Below are positions 35,971 through 48,985 of a stretch of 64,000 nucleotides of DNA, piece after piece. The notes below the pieces were generated by a model. It worked only from the letters and a program-made list of their open reading frames with translations, was not told the DNA's origin and did no database searches. How positions within the stretch are numbered: position 1 is the stretch's first letter; each line of letters begins with the position of its first letter. Where the stretch lies: NCBI GenBank assembly GCA_008694505.1, contig VZDJ01006585.1, forward strand, positions 10,877,061 to 10,941,060. The letters are read 5' to 3'. A program made the position numbers and the translations under genes. The DNA comes from Cyanoderma ruficeps (taxonomy: Eukaryota > Chordata > Aves > Passeriformes > Timaliidae).

Positions 35971-36028
35971 GACAAGATTTTAAAACGATGAGTCTCTTCT
36001 AACTCAGATTATTCTGTGATTCTGTGAT
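35971..36028 (+). mobile_element. Short CR1 3' tail, sense
   Basis: The GATGAGTCTCTTCTAACTCAG block is followed by ATTATTCTGTGATTCTGTGA, the CR1 terminal ATTCTGTG repeat in two copies. Further 5' CR1 sequence (35880-35970) is too decayed to confirm. Confidence 0.75.
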
Positions 36029-36974
36029 ACTCTAAACTTTATGACTTGGAGCTGTGTTTCAACCTTGGTACCATCACACCACAGCTTCTCTTTCCCTATC
36101 ATTGACCAATAAAGTCATTGGCAGCAATTGTATTGTTTGAAGTGAAATGAAGTCATTATATCAATCCCATCATATTTCTCACATTCCTTTAGAATATACA
36201 CCTAAAAACCACCTCATTCCCCTGCTGCTCAGGATTAGTGATGTCTGTCTCTTCAAATTTATTTTTATTCTCTTTTTTAGGTCAATCCCAAATATGCACG
36301 AGCCATTGTCAAATTTCTCTCAGCTTTGAGTTCAGTTTAAGGGCTTTTCTGGCTGAGAGAAGAAAAAAATATGTACAAAATCATACCTTGGGTTTTCAGT
36401 TAAGAATTTCTCTCTGTATTTATAAGATAATTAGTGACAAATCTACCATGCAGGTATAATTTACTGAGCACAGTGGAACTTTTCTTGGGACTTCTGGAAA
36501 AAAAAAATGTTTCTTAAAAGAAGATAGATGGTACTATATAAGAAAAAAATCAGTATCGTATTTTGCTAATCTAACAGTGCCCAAGAAATTTTTGGGCCTT
36601 ATGTTCCTTGTACTTAACATTTACATTCTATCAATTATATAATTCTGATCTTTTACCACTGTAATTTACCACTATCATTTTCTACTTGTTTTAAACAGTT
36701 TTTTTTCCTAAAATGCCTTTCTGTAATTCAGAAAGGCTTCTTCTAACTCTAAAGTTATTTTGCTCCCCTGAATTTCCTTTTAAGTTATCAGATATTTACT
36801 CCATAATAATATCAGATTCATTCATATTATGTCTTTTCAGATAACTTCTTTGGATACCCAAACAGTTTATTATATTTTTTTAGGAATCCTACAGTAATTG
36901 CCAAAAAGATTAATAAGTGAGATGGGTTAAGTTAGATAAATAATTTGGATTATATAAATAGGTAGTGATGTGAA
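36029..36974. other. AT-rich spacer with one hairpin
   Basis: Nothing recognised except a perfect 9-bp inverted repeat at 36715-36737. Confidence 0.5.
36715..36737. repeat. Perfect 9-bp stem hairpin
   Basis: GCCTTTCTG and CAGAAAGGC flank a 5-base TAATT loop. There is no T run downstream as in a terminator, and in a vertebrate it need not have any function. Confidence 0.9.
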
Positions 36975-37545
36975 CTGAAAAGTTGGGCGCAATACCCAGC
37001 TGGAGCCCAATCACTAGTGGTACACCCCAGGGCTCAAAAATGTTAGAGAGCATCCTCAGAAAGTTCAGAGATTATACAAATGTGGGAGGAGTAGTTGATA
37101 CAACAGATGGATATGCCCCCTGCAGACAAACCTCAACAAAACAGAGAATTGGGTGGATAGGAACCTCATGAAGGGATATACCAATCCCTGTACTAAGTTC
37201 ACCCTGGAGCTAACTGGCCAGAAATTAGCTGTGCAGAGGCGACCCAATGGTCCTGTTGGATAGCAAGCTCACCAGGATCCAGCAACATGCCCACACTGCC
37301 AAGATCAACAGCCTCACTGGCTGCATCAATAGGAATGCTGACAGGAGGGAGATGATCCAGTTTTAGGTTCCACAGTACAACAGAGACATGGACATAGTAG
37401 AGAGCAAGTCCAGCATGTCAAGATGGTAAAGTGTCTGGAGTATCTTTTATATGAGGCAATGCTGATGAGGTGGAACAGCTCAGCCTGGAAAAGGCTCAGT
37501 GCGATCTTATTAATGTGCATCAACACTTGATGGGAATACTACTTC
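36975..37545 (+). mobile_element. Old CR1 LINE fragment, sense, end of RT onward
   Basis: Sense CR1 remnant. From 36983 the frame reads WSPITSGTPQGSKML, matching the RT block before the second catalytic motif. That motif is decayed (RKFRDYTNVGGVVDTTDG, the aspartate pair is lost). Next come CAGGAACCTCATGAAG-like bases, CACACTGCCAAGATCAACAG, the GGCTGCATCAATAGGAATGC block and the CAGCCTGGAAAAGGCTCAG block. Similarity stops about 37545 without a 3' tail. It has many indels, so it is older than the copy at 27903. Confidence 0.82.
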
Positions 37546-40500
37546 ATTAAAGTAGGTTTGTTTTTTTTTAAATTTTAATAGAATAATGCAGAAACCAGTT
37601 ATTCGTAGTTCCATCTGTATAAATTCATGCACATTATTGTTGTAAAAAATGTTGAGCCTTGGGAAAGCTATTTATTCTAAACTTGTATGATTTTAAGATC
37701 CAGTGTGTCATACTGCTGTTCTAACTTATTTCTGATACTTAGTCTTTGGTGAGTAAACTAGTGCAAGACAGTCCTCTAAGACAAGGAACCGCTTAGAAAG
37801 AAGACACAAATGCAATCACAGAGTTTAATACAAGATCAAAACTTTTTATTGTAGCTTCTTACAGTAACATACCTATTCCTGCAGGTTTTCTTAATACCTA
37901 CTGTATGGGAATAGGTACATAGCGTTTCCTTTCCATTAAGTTTGTTAAAATGAAGTCTCAGGAAGACATTTTGTTTCTCTAAGGAAAGAAATGAGTAAAA
38001 CAAAGATAGGAAAATAGTAGACAATTCCAGTAACACCACATAAAGGCAACTCCAAATTGTTATCATTGATTTTGATTTTTGCATGCAGAGCCATGCTGTA
38101 ACAATATCACCGTATGGCATCTAAACATCATTCTTTGGTCATAAGTAATGACTGGTAACCACGAAAACTATTACAGTGAAAGAAAAGAGAATCATCCTCA
38201 CTCAGAGGGTGTGTTGAAAGGTTAATCACCTAGTCTAGCTTTTGCTCTCTAGTAGCTGAAGCTCAGAATCAGCTTTCAGAAAGCTTACTGTAAACAGAGA
38301 CACAACTAATAAATTGTACCAAGGTGTAAAAGCAGATATTTGGGGAAATTGGATTACTTTCTTGTAAATAGTAACATTAGCATGCTACTGTTGAAATTCA
38401 GGAAATGTAGAAAGAAATATTTATACCACTCACATCTCTTATTCCCATTTAGTGGGAGATAGAATGTAACTTTATAACAACACAGAATAAAATCCACTTT
38501 GTTTTCAATTGAAATTATTTACTGATTTTTTTTCTAGTTTACATATGATATAAATACTTTTCTACAATTAAATCAACTCTCAACATTCTTTCTTGATTAT
38601 AGGATGAAAGACATTTTATGTTACAGTGTTGGGGTTTGAAAACATCAGATAAAATAAAAAGTTACGTAAGAAATTTGACATAGACATTTAAAGCTTAATC
38701 CCAATTAAGACAGAGTCCCAATTAGAAACTGAGTCCAGGATACAAACTCAAAACAAGTATCTAGGTTTTATCTCAAAACCTATTCTGCTGCCTTACATTT
38801 TCTGATGACGTTATCCAGGACACAGGAACCTATGATACTGAAGATACAACTTGTCTTCTACTGACTCAAAAACTTTCTAAATAATCTATGCTGACTACTC
38901 TCACTTGTAGCTTCTTGGTTTGCAGAGAACAGATATTCCAGTATCTAATAACTGAATTACTGTCATTGATGAACAGAACTACTCTCAGTGATATCATATG
39001 TAATCATAGTAAAAGAATTTTTGGTGTCTGATTTTCGATCATTAAACCTACTTACTTGCAGAATATTTACTCTGGAGGTCAAATATCTTTGCTTTAAGCA
39101 GGTTTCAGACTAAGTAGCTTACAAAAGCATTTCCCCGAGGTTAAGAAAGAAAGTTAACTACCAGAATGTGTATTGTCAGGGATGAATATGCTTTTTTGGC
39201 TCTCCAGTTGAAATGGACCCTAATCATAAAAGGAATACAAAAATTCAAGATCTCTGTAAAAATATGCTAGAGAATGGAAGTGGGATGTTACTGGCATATC
39301 TGAATTCTTCTTTCCACTAAATAATAACTAATGACGGAACAGATGAGTAACATGGCCTCTATATTCTACTCAACTTCAGATGCTGCAATGTGTGATATTA
39401 ACAGTCTACCAGTCAGAAGATTGCTCTTATTACCTTACCCTGCAGTTCTGAAATCCACATCCCAGCACAGTGTGACTGAGGCTGACATTCATGCCATAAA
39501 TTTTTTCATGTGAGCCATTTGTGGGCATAATTCCCAGAAGTGATTCATACACTCATGGATATATGAACATACTCATTTGACTAACTAGCTAACTAAAACA
39601 CCCCAATTTCAAAACATCATTTCAAGCTAACAGTTTATATTTTTTTTATTGTGGTGAGCAAACTGTGATTTTATAGTTATTTCCTTGAAATGCAGGTACA
39701 TTTTTGCTACTATTTTTTTCTATTAGGGAACACTGGATAAAACGCCAAAATTAAATTTGTTCTCTAAATCTTCTAGATTTTCTAAATATTTTCTCTTTTA
39801 ATCAACTATCCTAACCATTTGCTAGAGTCAGTCTTTGTTTGTTCTCTATCTGAACCCATATAAAAATGTTGGCTAACCCTGAATTACAAGCAAAATTTAA
39901 AGACAAGTAGGTACCAGTTGCCTCATAACATACACCTCTCCAGTGTACAGCCAAATACAGCTAAGTATCAAGGATAATTTTAGGCAGACTTAAATGTCAC
40001 CTCTTATCCCAGGTGTGTTTATTATTCAGAAAACTGAATTGCTGCTTAGGGTGTGAAATACTGTCTTAGTTTTGAATGTCAGAAGATATTTTTAACATTC
40101 CAGGTTAAAGAGATTTTTAAATTTTACTGCTTCAGTTCATAATCTTATCTCTAGAAATAAAATTATAGTAAATTATCCAGATTAAATTAATAATTTTATT
40201 TAATATGGAAATCTTAGCAGAATTATGGTGGTGAGAAGTGATACAGAGGAGGGAGGAAAGATGTAAACTCCTAAAAGCTGCCTGTCAGCCTCTGTCATTG
40301 TAATAGCATACATATAATAAAACAAGCAGGGTGAGAGGTAGTCAAAATTAATCCAGTCTTCAAACATTGTTGTCTTCAGTGACTGTGTTATTTTTCAGAT
40401 GTGCAAGTCCCTAAACTGAAATTGGCAAAGAAAGCTGGATTTTGAATTTTAACAAACTAGTTTTCACAGAACTGCTTGGCCACTTGTTTTGCTCCATAAT

Positions 40501-43500
40501 CTCACTTCAGTACAATGTTACTTGATCACACCCAATTTCTTGAACTCTGTTTATGGCAAATATCAGACATTATGAGGAATAATATTTCTTCTATTAAGAA
40601 AGAGTCAATTTAGGGCTGTGTTACAGGGTTGTTTTTTGTGCAAATGAGGCCATAGTACGCCTATTTCTTAATTAAAAAAAAAAAAAAGAAAAAAACCCAA
40701 AACTTTCTACTGTCAGGTGAAACCTTAGCATTTAATTACAAATATAATATCCAAGGAAGAAAAAGAGGTATCTCTTTAGCTTACACTGATGAAGCACTTT
40801 CAGCCACTTAAGTGCAGCACTTTTGATTTTTCACACTCACATAATTTTTTTACATTTTTGTTCATCTCTTTCTTGTGCTCACAGGACTGCGGCTAATTTT
40901 GATCAAACACATGATGGTACAAAGAATGTGACTTATGGAAAACAACATCTTTTAAGGAAAACCCTCAAACATTAAGTATATTTATGTTTACATCTACTCA
41001 GAAGAACATTTCCAAGCCCCTTCTCATTTGTAGAGCATGTAAAATATGATATCTTGCTATAATATGGGCATCTGTTTTAGTGACTTTTTGCACATTCTCT
41101 TGAAAATTGGTGGAAACTAGCATGGGTGTTCATCCCAGTACAAACTACATGTTCTTTTCTAATCTGTTCATGAACACTGATCTGATTTACTATGGTTCTG
41201 CTTGCTGGAGATATACAAGTTTTGCTAAAGAAACAAAGCTGTTGAACTTAAAAAGCTGTGTAGCACATCAGTGGCTTTCTAATTTAGAAATGATAAATCA
41301 CTTGAAATACCATACTTTCAACAAACCATGCACCTTGTCATCCTGAAAATATATGCCTTTAGTTGTTTCCCTCTTAACTCATGCTGAAGAAGTCCCATAT
41401 GAAATAAAATACAAGCCTTATCTTGTGTTTCAGCTCTCAAATTTTATGTTCTGACAATGAAATCTTAACTTCATCTTTCATAGTCACTGCTTATAGTTGT
41501 GAAAATAATTTCACACCATGAATAAACAAAATTGGACTCAATTCTAGATGTACAGAAGTTATAGATCTTTGCTTTATATTCCTGGAGAGATTTATAGGCA
41601 ATGGACTCACATTTCTTGAATGAGAGGTAGTTCTGTGGAAGTTCCTTCTTCTCTTGACTACAAAAATCTAGAGTGCATCAAATCTGCACATTTGACTTTT
41701 AGATTTCAAAGGGTAATTTGTGGAATTTTTCTCAGCAAGATTATGGTTTCTATGAGACAGTCTGACTTTTTCAGAATTTCCTCTCAAATGTAATGCTTGT
41801 TTTAATGGAATTATCTGTGATTTAATTTTCTGTAGAGTACTTTATTGTCTTTTACAGGTCATGTGAACAGACTCAAAACACAGGAAGCTTTATAAACATT
41901 TTGCAAAATACCAGGCTGCAATGGGTAAAAAGTACCAAACAAAAAACCCAAACAAACATGACAAATTTCATTTCTACCTGCAAATACTGCAAAACAGAAG
42001 GACCTTAATGGCAGATAATAGTCAACGGGAAATTACAACCTCCTCTTCTGGTCCCCAGAGCAAATAAAAGCCATAAGAGGAGTACAACTGTCTAAATATT
42101 GGATTTATCTTCCTGCAAGGAATAAAAATGAAAGCAGACATTTGCTGAATACAAGTAACAGTCTTTCTTACTAATGTCTGCCCATTATCATAAATATAAA
42201 CAGTGAATCAAAACATTATTTGTTCCTAGATCGTCCCATTTAGAAAATGACATCAACTACTCTAATCAGTTTAAAAAAAAGTAATTTAAGATAGCTTTAG
42301 GCAACAAAAGAGCACAGTTAGAGATTAAAAGGTTTTATAAAAAATAGTATAACTCCATCACAGCATTTTCAGTTTTGATTACAGAGGTTTTAGAGCATGT
42401 TTCATTTCTAGAAGTCCTAGAATTCTAGAAGGGGAGACAACTTACTCCGAATTATATGGCCCAGAATAGATGTGTCCCTAAGCCTTTCTAGTAGCAGGAC
42501 TACATTTTCTTATAGTTCAATCTGCATCTCACATGTACTTGATTTAGCCTTCTCAGCAAGATCATGAGACTCATATCAGAAAAAGCAGTGTTATTTTCTG
42601 GAATTTTTTATCTGTTCTTTTATCTTATGAAAGTCTTTTGATTTTGTGAAGTTTGAGTTAAGTTGCTATGTGTTTTGTGCCTATTCACAGTTAGCTTATA
42701 AATTATATATTCAACAGCTGCAAGTATTTATATAAAAGGATGTAGTAAATTTTTTGACAAGAACAGACTGCTACTAAATAACTTGATAAATTGCAGTTTT
42801 GTTGTTAAAGTAACTTTTCATTTCAGATGAGGTGTCTATTTTCACTGTAGTTTAAACATATCTTTGATGTTTTAAGTCTTCTGAAGTTAGTGTCGATACT
42901 ATCTTCATCAAAATGTGGGAACAAACACACAAACATTTAACCAAAGAATACTTACTGCTTCACATTCTAACCATCTGTCTGTGTTGTGTCATCTGCTGAT
43001 TTGCCACAGTTGGGCTTCATAGTAGCCTTAAAAGGAACAGAACTATTTTTAATACAACACTTGCCATCTTTGCCTTAAAATGGGCATACCAACGCATCTG
43101 CATCAGAAAAGCTGGGATTTAGTATGAGAATGAAGAATGGAGAAAAAGAGAAAGACTTTGAAGAAACAGTCCTGTCCACTTGAGATCTGCATCAAATCGT
43201 AGAACTGCTAATTCTTCTCCATTGGCTATGCAGAAGAAAAAAAACCAGCTTAATTCTATGTGTTAAAACAGATTAATACTATTTTTTGCATAAAATGTGG
43301 CCATTAAATATGCATGTAAAAATATGTGGCTTTATTACAGCTTCCTAAAACTTCTAATATATTAATAGTCTCATAAATTTATATATGAAATATTTAAAAA
43401 ATTAGCAGTTTTTTACACTTATTTTGGATCTGAATAGGAAAAATATATAAATAATACTTTGTTGTATCTTTACAACACTGTTTGATTAATAAGATTAAAA

Positions 43501-44799
43501 TAGAAAACCTACAGCATCATCACCTGTAGAGTAGTGAAACTTCTGGGTCTCATGACATTCTGAGAAAGAAAATCCATGTAGCTAAGCAATCAGCATCTAA
43601 ATGATGATGTGGAAAATAATTTTTTTAGCTCTTGAGCTTTGAGTGAGGTTTCTTAACTTTAAAAATGAGTACATTAAAAAAAACACAATTGAACGATAAT
43701 GTCAAATATGCTGCTCTGTTTGAAATTATACTTTGCCTTCTAAAGAGAAATAAAAGTGCTTTCAAGTGTACCATACACCGACACAGGTGCATTAATTATT
43801 TAGAGAGTAAACAAATAGATCTGTTTGTGTGTAAGTAGTAGCATAGTCAGGCAATTTCTTCTGTGAGAACAGCTTATGCCATTAACCACATATTCAGCTT
43901 CTTATGTTAGTGAAAATTATGACTATTTTTGCAGATAAAGAAGAATAAGGAATGTGACCTATAAGGCAAATTAACTTCATTAGGCTGACAAAGTTAATAT
44001 GTACACCAGGATATCCCAAGTTCTTCTAATGCACTGCTTCCTCTTTATCAAGAAAGCATGAACATTATAGTTTCTGCTCCTAATTTGCAAAAAATTTAAA
44101 ATTGGATTATTGATGTGTCTTGTTTTCAATTTCACCTAACTTTTAGTACATCAATTACTGCTTAAATCCATGCTTACTTGTTCAATACAGTAACCTAATA
44201 CAATAAAATGAAATCTGGGAGAAGGATAAAGTTGTAGGTAAGAAAGTGTTTTGGGAAAACATTTTCATTATCTACCTTAACATGATTGATTAGTGAATCT
44301 TAGTCATAATCCATTGGACCATAGTCCAAAGCACAATGATGAGGCTCCCCAGACCACATACAAGGGTACATAGATACCTCATTGTAAACAAGCCCATTGA
44401 TCATAACCTCGAAGGACATTTATTTTGATTAAAATATTTTTCTATATTACGTTTATATTTCATCTCAAAAGAAGAAATAATAATAAACTGTCAAAATAAG
44501 TCATGTATACAGAACTTAACACAGTAATAACAGAAATAAACATGCTAAAGAACTGATTCTGCAAATTGAAGAGCACCTTTTAAAGGACTGAGAAATTAAC
44601 AATGATGAGAATACCTCATCAGTGTCGTTGTCATTGTAATATTTATATATATATGTATATATAAGTCCTTAAAAAGTACCTAAAAGGTAATTTTAATCTT
44701 TGCATGGTACAACCATAGTATTATGTACACAGCAGTAAGAGGTAATTATTTTGTGAAGAATGAGATATTAATGATTCCAACATGATGGTGCAATGTAGA
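37546..44799. other. Long AT-rich stretch, nothing recognised
   Basis: 7.2 kb without a recognised gene or transposon. Short tracts: A run at 40674-40687 and TATATA at 44640-44662. ORFs such as 41107-41346 have no signature. Confidence 0.5.
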
Positions 44800-45235
44800 G
44801 AAGTTCAGGCCTGGTAGGATAGCAGAGGCCTTGAAAAACAAAGAAAACAGCATAAAGGACAATGAGAGACATCTCCATACATGTGTGCAAGGATAAGGCA
44901 TAAGGCTGGCCCATGGTTGGCAATGGAGATATAAACAACTGATCCATGGTCAGTTACAAAAATGCAAACTTGGAGATGGACAAAACTAACTTAGATCGAA
45001 CAAGTAGAAAAAAGCCCATGGCACCGTACTTAATGAATTAATATGTAATGTTGAGATGTAGACCACAAAAAAACCACTAATACAACCAACATGTTTCTTT
45101 TGACAAAAGCTCCAAGTGCTGATGACAAGTGTTCATGACACCCACTACCACCAAGCTAACCACTAATTCTGTGACACTGCAAGGCGGTGGAAAGGAGAGC
45201 ATAACACTGGGAAGAGTAGAAAATAATCTTACCTA
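44800..45235. other. Unassigned segment, possibly a decayed LTR
   Basis: This block reads differently from its AT-rich flanks (more purine-rich, with CAAGGATAAGGCATAAGGCT and GGCAATGGAGATATAAACAAC). That composition resembles U3 parts of bird LTRs, but no TG/CA ends or target duplication are visible, so this is a guess. Confidence 0.2.
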
Positions 45236-47977
45236 AAATAATTTTACCTGCAATTCTGTGCTTTCTTTTTTCCTGACTAGATCTCAACTAATTTTTATGA
45301 GACTCCTCAGATTTCACTGATATTAGCTATAATTTTTTGGCTTTAGTAACACATAAAGTATACTCCTCCTTTGTCCATAAGTAAGATTTTGTAGACAGTA
45401 GTTAGAATATGATGATGATGATTTTTCCAGAAATAAATGGAACACTTGACATGACTGTATTCTGCCTAGTAGATCAATATGGTTTCTGAGATAGACATTT
45501 GAAATATAAATAGGAAAAATTATTTCATCACTTTGTAAATGTTCATGAAACCAATTACCAATAAGTAGCCTGAGGCTTGCTGTGAGGAATCCTTTTCCTC
45601 ACTGTGGCATCTGACAGTGCATCAAGTGTCATATCTGAAGGTTAAAACTGTGAAATGTGTTAGGAATGATGTACAGTTAATTGTTATTAGACACCTTCTT
45701 TATAATATCAATCTTTTTTTCTGTGTCTGGGTGAAATGAGAATGCTGCTAAACTTATCCAACACTGATGTCTGAAGGACTCTGCAATATCAAAATAATAA
45801 CCGCTATATAAATCATTACTCACAGAGAATTCCATCAGTGTTTTGCATTTTAGCCACAGAAAATAGATGTGGAAACCTGACATTGTTTCTGTCCAAGTCA
45901 GTGGATATTTTAGCCCTATGTAATATTGAAGTAGGATTAGAAATATGAGAGAATGTAAGCACAAAACAATAAATACAATGGTGATATTATGATTTTATGA
46001 TATGATAGCTGATTGGTAGTTATGTTCTGCTGGAGAGTTTGTTTATTTCAGTTGAAACAAACAGCTAAATGTCATGCAAATAATTCCTTCTTTATTATAA
46101 TGTAGTTTTCCTGATATGTTTTACTAAGGGAAAAAAAAATAAGACCAAAACCAAAACAACTAAAAACTCCTAACCCCATCAACAATTTGACACTCAAGTG
46201 AATTTTCTCTTTTTATTTGCGAATGTTTTGAGAAATTGTGTTACTGTCATAGCCAGATGTTCCCAGTTAGGGTGGGTACTTTGCAGCCCTGAATGTAAAT
46301 GTCTCCAGAAAGGAACACAATTTCAGTTGTCTTAAGTCCATGTTAGAACAGAGGTGAAAAAAAAAAAAAAAATACCCTTAAGTTAAGGCAGGACTACAGT
46401 CCTGGAAAAATACTGGCACTTCTAAAAAGTAAAAGAGCATTGATATTGTGAATGAGAGGAGTGAAGCATGATACAACACAAATCTTATGTGACATCACTA
46501 GTACTGGTTTTCATTAAGAGAGTTCCTGTATTCTGCCATATCCTTTAAATATCCAGGATCACTCATACAAGAAAAAACATATCTTACTAGGGGTTCAAGA
46601 TTCATGGCAGACAGAGATTCATTTTTCTGGCACATTTGAATAAAATTGATCTGTGTATATGTTTGATTATCCTGAGGGGATAAACTCTTGAATTTTGCAA
46701 TTTTAACTAGATTCTGTAGTATTATATTTTCTGACACAGTTTTTCTGCAAATGACATGGTAGTAAGTAGGAACCAATGTGAAAATGTTGAGATGCCATTG
46801 CCAGAAACTAAGAGTATAAATTAAACATAAATACATATATTTATCAGTGTTCAACAGGAGTTCAATCTGGGAATATACCATCACAAAGTTAAACCATATA
46901 TAGTTTGGTACATATGTATATATCTAAATATGTGTTATATTGAGACCTTATTAAGACATAATCTATTATTCATGACATACACACAGTAAAAGCTCAACAT
47001 TCATCAAAGAATTATTGCTACCACTGCAATTATATTGGTTACATACCTCACAACAATTACAGTAACATATCCTCCACAACAGGTTATCTGTACTCTGAAG
47101 ACAAAAGTTACAAATTTCAGAGATATTTCTGTACTAAAACTAAAAAAAAAAATATTTGATGCCAGAGTAAAGCACAGTGCTTCTCCTCATAAGGAAAAGA
47201 CAATGTAAAAGTATTTATCTGCTTATCCAGTGGACAATATAATAATGTTGCATAATTTTCTGTACATAGGGAATCGTTTCAAATGACTTTTGGGTAATAT
47301 ATTTGAAACAAGTGCAGAAAACTAAGTGATCACTATCTTAGAAAGAGTGTTTCAAACACTGGAGAAGAATGAAAAAAAAACCCTGAAGATGGAGGAACAT
47401 CTGGAATGGATGACAGAAACAAAGGGTAATAAAAAAGTAGGAAAAAATTGAGAGGGGAGAATAACAGATGGCAAGTAACTGCAGCCAAAACTGTCAATCA
47501 CTATGGAGTATAAGCCTAGACTGAATGTAATTATTAATTGGTGGTATAAGACCTTCACTTCAATGTACATATAAGCTGAAACTGCTCCTAAACCATACAC
47601 ATGCAAAGCCTTCTTTCATCTCTTCTCCTTTTCTCTCCTATTCCCTTATTTCAGAAAAAAGGTTATTTTGTGTACAAGATATGGAGGTATTGCAGCATAC
47701 TCTGCCAGGTTTCTGACCTGTATAAAGAAAAAAAAAAAAAAANGGAGTCTGTAGTATTTTGTCTCTCTTCCATGGCTATTGTGTCTTAGTTTGATCCATC
47801 CATTGTGACCATACAGAAAAATGTTATTTGTTTGTAACATTAATGTAATCAGTGGCAAAAAAATGATGAGATTTAAAAGTAAAAATGTTCAGATATGATA
47901 ATTTGTGAAATTATGATTTTTCTGTGTCAATATTAGAACAAAAAATCCTTTGATGTCATCTTGTTTGGACCACAAAA
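45236..47977. other. AT-rich stretch, nothing recognised
   Basis: A runs at 46357-46372 and 47728-47742 (followed by N at 47743). A 128-residue minus-strand frame at 46884-46498 is AT-rich with no known motif and no splice support. Confidence 0.5.
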
Positions 47978-48637
47978 TTGCAGTATGGGTCAGGTTGGAA
48001 GGAAACACAGTTGATCATCTGGTCCAACCTCCCTGCTCAAGCAGGGTCATCCTAGAGCATATGGCACAGGATTGTGTCCAGATGGTTCTCAACTATGTCC
48101 TGTGAGGGAAACTCCACAACCTCTCTGGAAAATCTGTTCCAGTGTGTGTTCACCTGCACAGTAAAGAAGTTCTTCCTCATATTTAGGTGGAACTTCCTGG
48201 TCATCATTTTCTGCCTATTGACTCTTGTCCTATTGCTTGGCTCTGCCAAGAACAGCCTGGCTCGATCCTCTGGACTTCCTCCTTTCAGATACTGATAGAC
48301 ATTGATGATGTTCCATCTCAGTCATCTATTCTTGAGGCTGAACAGGCCCAAATATCTCATCCTTTCCTCATTAGAGAGATGCTCCAGACCCTTAATTAAC
48401 TTTGTTGCCCTCCACTGGACCCATTACAGGAGCTCCATGTCTCTCTTGTCCTGAGGAGCCCAGAACTGGACACAGTACTCCAGACGTGGCCTCAACAGGG
48501 CTGAGTAAAGGGATGGAATCACCTCCCTTGACCTGCTGGCAATGCTCTTCCTAACGCCCCCCAGGATATCATTTGCATTCTTGGCTATAAGGACACACTG
48601 CTGGTTCTTCTGTGGGGAGCTGCTTTCCAGCAGCTGT
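47978..48637 (-). mobile_element. CR1 LINE 3' fragment, antisense, with internal deletion
   Basis: One of the best-preserved CR1 pieces here. It starts with the tail block (GGTCAGGTTGGAAGGAAAC, TCTGGTCCAACCTCC) and runs up through the 3' UTR to the ORF2 end. On the minus strand from 48637 it reads LLESSSPQKN, then QQCVLIAKNANDILGGVRK, SIASRSREVI and LRPRLEYCVQFWAPQDKRDM. About 15 residues normally between the ESS block and QQC are missing, so there is a deletion near 48610. The typical 8-bp terminal repeat is absent. Its 5' end joins an unassigned GC-rich segment. Confidence 0.9.
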
Positions 48638-48985
48638 CCATAATGTTCTGTAATGGTGTTCAAGGTAATCTCTGATATGGTGCAACTAAACCACGCTGCT
48701 GGGAGAAGAGCCATGAGAAAGCACACCTAGGGCTTTTACCCATTGACTCAAGATCAGGACCACAAACTGACTCCTGGCCTGGGTGGTCCTGTCCCATAGG
48801 TATGCTTCTCCAGACCTAGCACCTTGTTGGGCCTGGCCTGCCTTTTCACCGTCACTGTCCAGTCATGACAGGATTCTCTGCTGACCTTCGCTGACCCTGC
48901 CTTGCTCTTCTTGCTTTGTGCTACAGGTGAATCCATGAGGCAACTGCCCTGCCTGCCTCACCTTTCCCTGCCTAACACATCAGTG
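48638..48985. other. Unassigned GC-rich segment next to CR1
   Basis: About 350 bp, richer in G+C than its flanks (CCTGGCCTGGGTGGTCCTG, GGGCCTGGCCTGCC), with a minus-strand open frame at 48936-48754. I do not recognise a protein or transposon. It directly continues the broken CR1, so it may be another decayed mobile element or part of one. Confidence 0.35.

Noticed and set aside
36715..36737. Hairpin as a bacterial-type terminator
   Set aside because: No T run after the stem and a eukaryotic context.
46498..46884. 128-residue minus-strand frame outside known repeats
   Set aside because: AT-rich composition, no recognised motif and no splice or promoter context; expected by chance in this base composition.
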